Assembly: GCA_002751075.1 (NCBI GenBank)
Contig: NAOQ01000457.1
Coordinates: 27,583 to 38,256, forward strand
Length of the DNA stretch: 10,674 nucleotides
From: Ichthyophonus hoferi
Lineage: Eukaryota > Opisthokonta > Ichthyosporea > Ichthyophonida > Ichthyophonidae
Direction of reading: 5' to 3'
Shown one piece after another: positions 1-7,980 of the stretch (the first letter of the stretch is position 1; every line of letters begins with the position of its first letter). A program made the translations under genes and the position numbers. The notes beneath the pieces were generated by a model. It was not told the DNA's origin. It saw only the letters and a list, made by a program, of their open reading frames with translations, and searched no databases.

Positions 1-275
1 TAGTGTACAGTATTGCAGTGCATAGTATTGTATGGTATAGTATTGTAGTGTATAGTATTGTAATATATAGTATTGTAGTGTATAGTAATGTAATATATAT
101 AGTATTGTAGTGTATAGTATTGTAGTGTATAGTATTGTAGTGTATAGTATTGTAACATATAGTATTGTAGTGTATAGTATTGTAGTGTATAGCATAATAG
201 TGTATAGTATTGTAGTATATAGTATTATAGGGTATAGTATTGTCGTGTATAGTATTTTAGTGTATAGTATTGTAC
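1..275. repeat. 15-bp-period tandem repeat (tgtatagtattgtag)
   Basis: About 18 imperfect copies of a unit close to TGTATAGTATTGTAG run from the window edge to about 275. Variants include ATATATAG and CATATAG junctions. The array is truncated by the window start, so its full length is unknown. It lies downstream of the NGDN gene, possibly inside its last intron or in 3' flanking DNA. It contains no credible coding sequence. Confidence 0.93.
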
Positions 276-530
276 GTAAGGCTTAATAATATAGTGTTGT
301 AGGATATTACTATGTGCCCTCTCTACATCGTGAAGTATGTAAGGGATTTAAATTAGTAGTTATCCTGGGAGTAATAATTACTATCTTGTTCCCATCCAAT
401 AGACAGGCAGAGTTTAAAGTTATTACATTGGCATACACTAATTACAACATTCCATTATATAGATAGCACGTAATTGGATATAAACGCATCCATGCATTCG
501 AGAGCTAATGAGCATGCAGGAGGAACCTAC
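275..530. other. NGDN 3' side: no confident exon
   Basis: This holds AT-rich single-copy sequence. On the minus strand it contains an acceptor-like attactcccag at about 374-384, which joined to exon 13 would give Gly and then an immediate stop. An open stretch follows attag near 441 but lacks the basic composition expected. No AATAAA-type signal is evident on the minus strand. The true NGDN 3' end cannot be placed from sequence alone. Confidence 0.5.
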
Positions 531-581
531 CCTTCTGGTCTGACATGTACTCCTTTAGGAGCTTCTTCTTCTTTAAAATAC
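531..581 (-). CDS. NGDN: NGDN coding exon 13 (last exon recognised)
   Basis: It encodes residues 332-347, ILKKKKLLKEYMSDQK, a basic segment near the family C-terminus. The acceptor is gatggcctacag. A donor GTAGGT in phase 1 ends it at 531. Reading through instead adds GRFLLHAH and a stop at 507-505. The usual basic KGFRRRR-type tail was not found to the left, so the last exon is either outside the window or very short. Confidence 0.8.
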
Positions 582-3500
582 CTGTAGGCCATCCCCACCA
601 ATCAGAACAAGCCTTTTTATAAGGTATATACTATATACTATATAAAGTATATACTATAAATAGACACCCTACCAAAGTCTTCGGTTGGTTTGCTGTTGAC
701 CTTCGCCAGTTTTGAGATCTTTCCAAAATCGGTAATATCCGTCAGCTCATTTCTGTAATATCATTGGTTAACAACATGTCTATACTCTACTGATGATTGG
801 ATAGTTGTAGACAGACCTATCATATCTACTATACAACAATACTCCCCTATCTACCCATCCCCTTGGAAAATATCTGCCCATTCATATAGCCCAACCACAG
901 CCATGGTTAAGATTTTAAATAACGTGATAGGTATAGAGGGGGGTTATGCAATGGGGGTTTTACCTGAATTTCTGTTTCTTCCTGGCCTGTTTGTCCTTCT
1001 TTGTTTCCATAAGACGTGTCATATTCTCTTCTTCATAACGGCGTCTAATTGGGTGTTATCATCAATAAAATTCAGAATGAAAACCAGGAACATTAGACCC
1101 ATGACAATGAAGAAAAACTACTTAAAATTTAAGAAATTACTGTTAAAACAACAATTCAATAAGATCACAGTATTATAAATAAACTGGCGACGGTTCACAG
1201 CGATCATATCCTTCCCTTGGCATATTTCTACTGGTAAACTTTTGATATGACTAACTTCATTGGGTTATCTACATGTTATCATTACAAACCAACCAATAGC
1301 AAGTCAGATATCCAATAGACTAATAACATAACAGATAAAGAGAATAGACGGGAAACTATACAGCTGATTGGTTACTTAAAATGCCCATTTAGAGAGCCTC
1401 TAATCAAATAAAACATTAAAGCAATATGAAACATTTTATATGTACTAATGCACGCATAAATCAATGTAGTGGGAGGGTCTATAAGCCATGTAATCTAAGG
1501 TGATATAGTCTGTAGTCTAGGGGACCTACTTGGCGTCACGTTCGGCCTTCTCCTTGGCATCAGTGTCATAGTAACGGCTCTGATCCTGTAAAATGATTGG
1601 TCAATAAAGGGAATACGCACCAATGGGATAGTTACCTATCTAAACATATCTAGGTTACCTACCTTCAGCTCTACTGGCTCATCGGTATATTGACTCTTGA
1701 GATCTTGGTATAGATCGTGATCGCGTAGATCTCTAGCCAATCGGGCATCTTTCTTGCGGAGTTTATCCATCTTATTGCCGTCTAATTGGGACGATATCAT
1801 GTTATAATAGAATGTATAATACTATGTAGGATCGTATCTGCAATTAGCCACGTATACACACCTTCTCGATATAGAAATAGATAAGCAAGACCCTGATATT
1901 AAAACACATTAGGAGGGCAATGCACTAATCAATAGCTGCATATATATTACCATGCCCCTTTCATCCAATCAACACATACCATCGAAATGAACGGCACTGA
2001 TTCGTGGAGGCACGTAGACACCAGTGCCTGGTTCGTCGCCTGCAACACCTTCTCCAGCCTCGTCCTACGTACAGGGCATTAAATTTTAGAAAGCTTAATA
2101 ATTGGTGCTCCTGAACTGGACGTAGTTTAAACATTGTACATTGTATATTATGCATTTGGTTAAACCACATTAGATAGTGTTACAAACACTATGGGTTTAC
2201 ATGCAGGCAATACACACAATTGTCCACCCAATAAGATCATTTACCTGTGTCATGTTATCAATGTTGGGCTTGAATCTCAGTGGATCCATGGCAGATCCCA
2301 CTTCATCTAAAATTTAAAGAAAAGTGGCTATTGGTTAGCTTGGGAGAGGTGGTACAAAGTAGAGAAAAATAGGGTAATAATAGGTCATTATGAGTGGTCA
2401 AAGGAATGATGGGATAATAACACACTAATGAAGACCAATGGGAATTGAGTTATCATTATCTTATTGGATAGTGAGCGCATGCTCTGCTTGTGGATCTGGT
2501 GGATTTATATGATGATGATAATAATAATAACAATAGCAATAATAATAACAATAAAAACAATAATAATAATAACAATAATAATAGCAACAACAACAACAAC
2601 AACAATAATAATAATCATAATTTTTTTTTAAAAAAATGAATCATAATGCTAATAATAATAGCAATATCAGCGGTAACCTACGAGAGACGGCAGTCTTAAC
2701 CAGTTTATCGATCTGGTATCTCAACTTCTGGTCTAGGGGCCGTACTTTCTCTGTGGAGGACAGATATGATTGGGTGGCATTAAAGACAAGTACATTGATT
2801 GGCTACATAGGGTAACGGATATTCTAGATGCATGTGAAATGTATTATAGGATTAGTTTTGGAATCAACATCTGGAAGACCAATCGGGAGTTGGCTTGTTG
2901 GCCCGTTAATAAATGATTTTAAGGCGGGGCATAGATAATGAACAATTAGGACAAATAGGTTGAACTAATTAGGACTAGTGTTACATCACTAAACTTCATG
3001 GTCAGTATAAATTTAAAATTAATCCAATCAAACCCAAAACAACCAAGGTATTAAAATACCATGAAGGGGAGATTAGGCCGTGTAATGATTGCAGCAGATT
3101 AGCTATATATGGACATAGATCTATGGATACTTACCTAGGAAGGTTCTGAGCTCAACCAGCTGCATGATCACTGCATGGGACTGTAGAAGCAAAACATGTG
3201 ATTGGTTAGAATTAATATACGAGATATATATATCTATATATGATCTCCTTATATGGTATGATAGATTGTTGTTATCTCTTTATATAGTCTAATGGATTAT
3301 TATTATCTCCTTATATGGTATAGTACATATATATTATCTAAAGTCGTATGGCGTTCTCCATCGAATTTGCGCATTTTCTCAATATATTATTGGTAAATGG
3401 TGTGAAATTCACTAAAGACCCCATAGGGCTAGATCATACAGCGATTGAATTGTCACAGATGTACAATTTTCTGTATACACTGCACATGAATGTCTATATA

Positions 3501-5338
3501 TAGAAGATATACTCGCATTCAATTGGGTGCCGGTACTCTTCATCAACATGAGGAATGCGAGATTTACACAGTAGCCAATCATCAATTGAATCTTAGCATC
3601 CAGGAATGTGATTCCTTTGCCCATTGGGTATTCCTCTGATTCCAGATCGGTGAGAAGGGGCTGGATGTGAGATATCATGGTTAGAACTAGATGGTTAATG
3701 TACGAAATACACTTGAAATTATGTTTTTATAGTCAAACGTACGGCATAGTATAGTGTAAAGGATTGCAATAGATGACTTTAGTAATTAATTAATGTTAAT
3801 TGCACCAATGAAAGAATAATATTATATAACATGGTGTAGCTAGAAATTAGCGATCATTAAACAATCTCTTCGAATATTGGTTAAGCAATAAAAATAATAG
3901 ATTGAAGAAGGTAGAGGCTTAATATGGTAATAGGTTATACAATTATGTAATAATAGCATAGTAGTATAATAGTATAATAGAATAGTAATATAATAGTATA
4001 ACAGTATAACAGTATAATAGAATATACAGCAATACCATCTACATCTACCCTCCTGTAGTACCCTCTACCTGTATGCTGACTTTTTTCTATTACCTTACCC
4101 TACCCTACCCCATCCCTACCTGGAGGCTTTGTCTGATCTCGCCCAACGCTTCATTGTATTCCTTTAGCAGGAAAACATATTCCGTCTTGTCATCAGCAAT
4201 TAGTTCTGATTCCATGTGAAAATATATGAGTAGCTGATTAGTCAAAAATCACATACATGGTAGACCCTCCACCAATGGATGCGTGAATGCAGAAACTAAC
4301 CCAATGGTACCAAGAGGATAAATTTAATTCTCTACCTAGTTTGGATACAAATGATTACTGTGGTATGCTCTTGGATTGCTATATTACGCTATTATTATAA
4401 CCCTATAGGATGTAATTAATCTTTCACTGTAGTAATAGTAATAGGACCATATATAGATTATCTATATATCATCTAAGTGTATGATTTTCCTCCTATCATA
4501 ATAATATTAATAACTACTCAATTTTAACTTTAGCTTAATCACCCTTCTCAAGAGGTTAAAGAGCCAATCATATGCAATGACATCTTCCACTAACCAATCA
4601 AAGACCCTTCACTATCACTCACTTTTCATCTCAGGATCAATAGGTGCAACTGCATCCTCCTCATTTACTATTGAACCATTGTCAGGTGTTTCCTTTACCT
4701 GGTCTTTGGCGGCCTTTCCCCCCCTAATATAGCACCAATGATGGATTAATATATATATATAGATATAGGTAGGAACGTATGCATGCTTGTAGGCATATAC
4801 GCATGTATTATAGTATGTATATACGCATGCATTACAGCATGTGTGTATACATGTACTATAGTATTTATATATATATGTGTAGGCAGGCAGGTAGGTGTGT
4901 ATCAATCCTCTTTTTTAAACATTAAACAGTCATCTTTTTCCCTTTCCCCTCCCTTACCCCAACTACACACTATATAGAAGTACTAAACAATAATAATAAG
5001 TAGACCTTAACACACCCTATAGGGGCCATTATGAGGTCAGTAAGAGAAAGGGAAAGGAAGAAGGAGGGAGAGAGAAGGAAAGGGAGTAATAAAAGAAACA
5101 AACGTGGGAAGTGACATGCTCCCAGTAGAAAGACATCCTATATACTTATATGTTAGCAAACACATACGTATCTACATTTAGGGTCACAGGATACCCAATA
5201 CAACCACCTAGTATAGTCATACGGAATTTTTATTATATGGCATATATCCATGCGCATACATCAACTCTTCCCTTACTTATTAGTGCCCAGTTTCTTAGCT
5301 GGTCTCTTTTTAGCAATCTCAGCCATCGGTTTCGCCAT
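531..5338 (-). CDS. NGDN: Neuroguidin (NGDN/Lcp5, Sas10/Utp3 family), 13 coding exons, C-terminus unresolved
   Basis: Members of this family act in the nucleolus in the small-subunit processome (18S rRNA maturation). Vertebrate neuroguidin is also reported to bind eIF4E. The chain 5338-5277, 4723-4623, 4205-4120, 3660-3517, 3180-3135, 2750-2682, 2306-2245, 2064-1980, 1781-1663, 1585-1530, 1044-964, 752-673, 581-531 keeps phase throughout and gives 347 codons. Human NGDN is about 315 residues. A basic and then acidic N-terminal extension (1-55) precedes the Sas10/Utp3 helices (about 60-165), which include YPMGKGITFL and RPLDQKLRYQIDKL. Then come DPLRFKPN (177-184), VYVPPRISAVHFD (206-218), the DLYQDLKSQYTDEP block, RRYEEENMTRL and LTDITDFGKISKL. 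YQIDKLV (158-164) fits the YX4L-phi eIF4E-binding consensus. The order and spacing match human NGDN, including the C-terminal conserved box, so the family call is firm. The exon 4/5 junction and the final exon are uncertain. Confidence 0.94.
673..752 (-). CDS. NGDN: NGDN coding exon 12
   Basis: It encodes residues 305-330, NELTDITDFGKISKLAKVN and onward. This matches the conserved human LHSLTHFSDISALTG box. The acceptor is atgatattacag, with TTAACCAATG immediately upstream. The donor is GTAGGG in phase 1. Confidence 0.93.
964..1044 (-). CDS. NGDN: NGDN coding exon 11
   Basis: It encodes residues 278-303, RRYEEENMTRLMETKKDKQ followed by a basic run. This matches human INYEESMMVRLSVSKREKG. The acceptor CCCAATTAG is the same as at exon 9. 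The donor is GTAAAA in phase 2. Confidence 0.94.
1530..1585 (-). CDS. NGDN: NGDN coding exon 10
   Basis: It encodes residues 259-276, DQSRYYDTDAKEKAERDA. This is a charged linker equivalent to the variable human segment before NYEESMM. The acceptor is cattttacag and the donor is GTAGGT in phase 2. Intron 9 upstream is only 77 bp. Confidence 0.9.
1663..1781 (-). CDS. NGDN: NGDN coding exon 9
   Basis: It encodes residues 220-258, a charged helix with DLYQDLKSQYTDEPVELK that matches human VIRELKEQYSDAPEEI. The acceptor CCCAATTAG is chosen over the later aataag because only it keeps the phase. The donor is GTAGGT in phase 0. Confidence 0.94.
1980..2064 (-). CDS. NGDN: NGDN coding exon 8
   Basis: It encodes residues 191-218: an acidic and glycine-rich linker, then GTGVYVPPRISAVHFD, the YVPP-R box that defines neuroguidin (human YVPPRLVPVHYD). 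The acceptor is cctgtacgtag and the donor is GTATGT in phase 1. Confidence 0.95.
2245..2306 (-). CDS. NGDN: NGDN coding exon 7
   Basis: It encodes residues 171-190, containing DPLRFKPNIDNM, the conserved family box (human DPLRFKPHPSNM). The acceptor is ctttaaattttag, with GCTAACCAATAG about 25 nt upstream. The donor is CAG|GTAAAT in phase 0. Confidence 0.95.
2511..2668. repeat. (AAT/AAC)n trinucleotide tract in NGDN intron 6
   Basis: Interrupted AAT, AAC and AGC trinucleotides run for about 125 bp. They are followed by a T9/A7 block and a short AAT echo. Intronic and non-coding, ending near the exon 6 donor at 2681. Confidence 0.92.
2682..2750 (-). CDS. NGDN: NGDN coding exon 6
   Basis: It encodes residues 148-169 with RPLDQKLRYQIDKLVKTAV, nearly identical to human RPLDQKLKYQIDKLIKTAV. 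The acceptor is ctgtcctccacag. The donor GTAGGT (phase 1) is preferred over the GTTACC four bases downstream, because only phase 1 keeps exon 7 open. Confidence 0.95.
3135..3180 (-). CDS. NGDN: NGDN coding exon 5
   Basis: This is a 46-nt exon encoding SHAVIMQLVELRTFL (132-146). It matches human GHDAVLRLVEIRTVL residue for residue in length. The acceptor is gcttctacag, with CTAACCAATC upstream as a likely branch region. The donor is GTAAGT in phase 1. If the alternative acceptor nine bases downstream (tcccatgcag) is used, it starts with MIMQLVELR instead. Confidence 0.9.
3228..3345. repeat. Degenerate tandem repeat of about 40-50 bp in NGDN intron 4
   Basis: The motif TTATCTC(C/T)TTATAT followed by a GTATGATAG-like or GTCTAATGG-like segment recurs about three times (near 3243, 3274 and 3304), flanked by TA dinucleotides. 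This is local tandem duplication. Confidence 0.7.
3517..3660 (-). CDS. NGDN: NGDN coding exon 4 (Sas10 core)
   Basis: It encodes residues 84-131, with PMGKGITFLDAKIQLMIGY and KSTGTQLN. These align with human YPTEKGLSFLEVKDQLLLMY and KASGGSLQ. The acceptor is ctcacatccag, with branch-point-like TTCTAACC. The 3' end is uncertain. Family alignment ends the exon at AAT with a GC donor (GCGAGT), while the nearest canonical GT lies four bases further on (exon end 3513, phase 1). Confidence 0.9.
3951..4025. repeat. (AGTATAAT)n-like tract in NGDN intron 3
   Basis: Short AGTATAATAG and AGTATAACAG units are tandemly repeated for about 75 bp. A (TACCC)n patch follows at about 4093-4120, next to the exon 3 donor. 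Confidence 0.85.
4120..4205 (-). CDS. NGDN: NGDN coding exon 3 (first Sas10 helix)
   Basis: It encodes residues 56-83, including YVFLLKEYNEALGEIRQSLQ. This corresponds to the first amphipathic helix of the Sas10/Utp3 domain (human has LLKNLQEQVMAV in this position). The acceptor is catggaatcag, preceded by a branch-point-like TGACTAATC. The donor is GTAGGG in phase 0. An ATG overlaps the acceptor (4215-4213) and could act as an alternative start, giving MESELIADDK. Confidence 0.85.
4623..4723 (-). CDS. NGDN: NGDN coding exon 2
   Basis: It encodes residues 22-54: GGKAAKDQVKE, then an acidic stretch with NEEDAVAPIDPEMK. The acceptor is tatattag and the donor is a consensus GTGAGT in phase 1. 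No counterpart is recalled in human NGDN, so this is a lineage-specific linker. Support comes from phase compatibility on both sides and coding-like composition. Confidence 0.72.
4745..4900. repeat. TA/TATG/ATGCATAC-rich simple repeat in NGDN intron 1
   Basis: A TA dinucleotide run is followed by alternating GCATGC, TATACGCATG and TATAGTAT units, then TATATG and a GGCAGGTAGG end. The alternating purine-pyrimidine character produces open frames on both strands that look like Tyr/Ile/Cys repeats. These are not genes. Confidence 0.85.
5277..5338 (-). CDS. NGDN: NGDN coding exon 1 (start codon)
   Basis: It encodes residues 1-20, beginning MAKPMAEIAKKRPAKK, and ends in phase 2 at donor GTAAGG. 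The ATG context, gcaagATGG, is good. The basic stretch resembles a nuclear or nucleolar localisation signal. It joins exon 2 in frame, making a Lys codon across the junction. An AG directly precedes the ATG, but it has no pyrimidine tract, so this was taken as the start rather than an internal exon. Confidence 0.8.
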
Positions 5339-5444
5339 CTTGCCAATGCCTTGTTGCTATATTATGTTACTACACTAGCCTTTCCTACTCTACTCTATTA
5401 TTATTATATTATTCAATTATAACTATAATCTCAACGTGGTAAGA

Positions 5445-5550
5445 TAGCTTGTACACGTGCGCCATTCGCATTTAGACGGGATCCATTTAACATTGGCTTA
5501 CAGCGCATCAATGACGTCATTTTTAGCCGCTGGCGGGGGCTGTGCGCAAC
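5445..5550 (-). promoter_or_regulatory. Probable NGDN core promoter region (E-box, CCAAT, CRE)
   Basis: This patch is clearly GC-richer than its surroundings and lies 107-212 bp upstream of the NGDN ATG. It holds CACGTG at 5454-5459, CCAATG on the minus strand at 5496-5491, a perfect palindromic CRE TGACGTCA at 5512-5519, and GC-rich GCTGGCGGGGGC just beyond. CRE, CCAAT and E-box elements are typical of housekeeping and ribosome-biogenesis promoters. The transcription start is not visible. Confidence 0.55.
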
Positions 5551-6540
5551 TAGATTTAAAACAATGTGGTATTTTAATGATTTTTAATGTCTTTTTTATC
5601 ATTGTTTTTTGGTTATGGATGGGTAATTCATGTTAAAAACCCTATGTTAAATTTTATTTTAATAACATTGGAATACACTGTACTTATATAGGTTAATACT
5701 ATTCCAATATATTGTATATTAGTAGAATGTATGGCAATATTAATAAAGCAGTGTATTTCATTTATAAAATATCTTTAAATTAATTTGTCCAATACATTTT
5801 CAAGAATATATTAGAAAAACAACCATTACCCGCCTTTTTGAGTTTCAAACACCAATCAATGCATGTCTCCTGTATGCTATCCAATATGCAGGAACTAGAA
5901 AATAGTCCTCTCCAATGATAGTCTGATTAGAATCTTAATCACCAATAATATCGTGCATCGTGATTGCTATTTAGGTGTTATCTAATCGTGTGAAGCTCTT
6001 TAATGTAAGTTTGCTGTCCAATCATATCATGGAATAAAATAATTATGCTTCGATATTACATAACTTCAATGATTGGCTAGGTTATTATTACAAATAGGCA
6101 ACTAGGGCTGATAGGATGAGGCAGTAATGATTTATTTTTATTTATTCATGTTTAAGTAAGGGCTATAAATTGATTGTAATTCGATTAGAATCAAAAGATA
6201 AAAACAAAAAACAATTGAATTTCAGTCATGTGAAATCAGATTTTGGTAATTTCAGTTTAAAAAAAAACACCGCATGCTGCTAAAACAGACAGAAAAATTA
6301 AGCATGCAAAGATATATATGTGAAAAATAAACATATACTGTATATACTATATATCATATATCAAAAACATTTACGATAAGTAAATGCATTGGAATCTGAA
6401 TATGTTATTGTTAGCTTATTATCTATTCAAATTCTGGAAATTTTTATGTCTTATCAATGTATTTTTTATTGATTATTAATAAATATGATAGAGTTACCAG
6501 AATTTCAGTATATCTAAAACTTTTTAGGATTAATAATATA
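5551..6540. other. AT-rich intergenic stretch without recognised genes
   Basis: No coding exon is convincing on either strand. It contains several CCAATCA/TGATTGG motifs (5853, 6017, 6071), a short inverted repeat around 5672-5760 (GGAATACACTG against CAGTGTATTTC), and an AAATTCTGG/CCAGAATTT pair near 6429 and 6500. It also has homopurine and TA runs near 6200-6360. It probably acts as spacer or enhancer-type sequence. Confidence 0.5.
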
Positions 6541-6549
6541 TTTGAGCAC

Positions 6550-6607
6550 TCACCAACTGCCCAATAATGGCATTTGAAAATGTGTTTCCATTCGCTCCAG
6601 TCATGCT
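6550..6607 (-). other. Candidate coding exon, unassigned (MTGANGNTFSNAIIGQL)
   Basis: On the minus strand an acceptor-like cattgtattggtgcag is followed by C and an ATG opening a 17-codon frame, MTGANGNTFSNAIIGQL. It ends exactly at a consensus donor GTGAGT in phase 0. FSNAIIGQL weakly recalls the start of LSM6-type Sm proteins, but no following VKLNSGVDYRG-like exon was found downstream. It could be an upstream or 5'UTR exon of NGDN, a small separate gene, or chance. Confidence 0.28.
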
Positions 6608-6901
6608 GCACCAATACAATGATAAAGTTAAGATTAAGATTTGCTACTAAAATTAGATATTTAGTCTATCATATACTATATTCTACACTGAAAACACAAC
6701 ATATTGTCAAGGTTTTAATTTATATATTTTAAAAATAATATATATATATTTTATTGAGTGTAGTAACATTACATATATTATATGCCCTCGCTGGATGGCT
6801 AAGAATCCAAAATAAAATATAAAATTAGAATAGAATATTAAAGTATATGCCTGACTGGCCGGCCAATCTCTGTATGTAGGATGCCTATCTGTGTACTTAC
6901 C

Positions 6902-7113
6902 TATCGGGGGTATCTATAATACAATATAATATAATATAGCTTAGTCTAATAAAATAAAATCTAATAGTATTTAATTATAAAGAGTTCCTTTAATTATTGC
7001 CTTTTCCACTATACTATCCTCCCTCTATACCAGGTATGCTATACTATACACTTGAACAATGTGTGACAGACATACTTGTGATTATTATCTTTAATTCTGC
7101 TAATCAGCTTCAT
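6902..7113 (-). other. Possible non-coding upstream exons on the minus strand
   Basis: Two short stretches look spliced. Positions 6914-6902 sit between a ttgtattatag acceptor and a perfect GTAAGT donor. Positions 7113-7076 open with ATG (MKLISRIKDNNH) and end at donor GTATGT. Joining them by phase gives an early stop, so if they are real they are more likely 5'UTR exons than coding. Confidence 0.2.
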
Positions 7114-7254
7114 GGATATATATGAAGATATGCAAGAAATTTAAGCAATATGAAGCAAAAATATCATGAGCCATAGTTAAGGGATATGTTACAAAGAAAT
7201 TTAACCTTATCCCGTAATTAAATAATAGAATTACTTAGTACAAAATATAATATA

Positions 7255-7430
7255 CCAATAGTATAATGTAGCATAATACAATATAATATAATGTAATATA
7301 ACATAATACAGTACAATATAATATAATAAAACATAATATAATATAATATAATATAATGTAACATAATATAATACAATACAATACAATACAATATAATATA
7401 ATATAATATAATACAATACAATACAATAGT
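7255..7430. repeat. (TATAA/TACAA)n pentanucleotide repeat
   Basis: The period is 5 bp (ATAAT, ACAAT, ACATA variants) over about 175 bp. It lies in the intergenic region upstream of the arrestin gene. It creates three overlapping minus-strand open frames of Tyr/Ile/Leu, which is the signature of a repeat and not of a protein. Confidence 0.93.
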
Positions 7431-7565
7431 ATCCTAACAATAACAATAATACTATCAATATATTATAATTTCACATGATATTATATTCTTTACTATAATT
7501 AGATATTGACTACTAGAATACAGGTATTTAATATAATAATATAATAATAATACTCATATAATTTG

Positions 7566-7690
7566 ATAACGACGTTGAAGGCGGTATAGAACCCTTTACT
7601 ATAAATTAGTTATATACTATATTATAATATAGTAGAACATACCCTACCTACCTACCCTCTAAATTGTATTCTTGTATTCTACTATATCTA
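7566..7690 (+). promoter_or_regulatory. Possible arrestin promoter and 5'UTR
   Basis: A small GC-rich patch (GACGTTGAAGGCGG, 7571-7584) precedes a TATAAAT at 7600-7606, then pyrimidine-rich leader sequence up to the ATG at 7697. The reading frame is open upstream of the ATG from 7628 without another ATG. The assignment is tentative. Confidence 0.3.
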
Positions 7691-7696
7691 ATCAAC

Positions 7697-7980
7697 ATGC
7701 CTAACATCCCCTACCCCGAGTTTAAAGACTTCCACCTTAAACTAGACAAGAACATCCTACAAGGATCGCAGAATGTAGAAGGCTTTGTTTTTCTGTCTAT
7801 GAATGAACTACCGAATTGTGTAAAGGACATTCTTATTGCATGTCGATGCTGCTTCCGTTATCGTACAGATGATGGCACCACACATACAGTCCTACTACAT
7901 GAAGAAATACAAAGGAATGCTACGCCTTTTGATGAGGATGGGATACCAGAGGGAGAATATGAGTTTCCATTTAGTTTCAG
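7697..7980 (+). CDS. Arrestin-like exon 1 (start codon)
   Basis: It encodes residues 1-94, ending in EYEFPFSF. The ATG at 7697 places FKDF at residue 9, close to FKK at about residue 9 in beta-arrestins, which supports this start. The donor AG|GTAAAC is in phase 2. The finger-loop region reads YRTDDGTTHTVLLHEE in place of YGREDLDVLGLSFRKD. Confidence 0.9.

Noticed and set aside
903-1178. 91-codon plus-strand frame with a hydrophobic middle
   Set aside because: It is antisense to NGDN exon 11 and flanking intron. The minus-strand exon has clear family identity and splice sites.
4093-4120. Telomere-like (TACCC)n patch
   Set aside because: It is only a few interrupted pentamers, and TACCC is not a telomere unit of known animals. 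It is treated as a short intronic repeat.
5150-5422. 90-codon plus-strand frame
   Set aside because: It is antisense to NGDN exon 1 and 5' leader, with no family resemblance and no supporting splice signals.
6550-6607. LSM6 gene assignment for the MTGANG exon
   Set aside because: The resemblance covers under ten residues, and no Sm1 or Sm2 motif exon was found downstream in the window.
7218-7458. Three overlapping minus-strand open frames of Tyr/Ile/Leu/Cys
   Set aside because: All three frames are open only because the 5-bp repeat lacks stops in this orientation. The protein is pure low-complexity.
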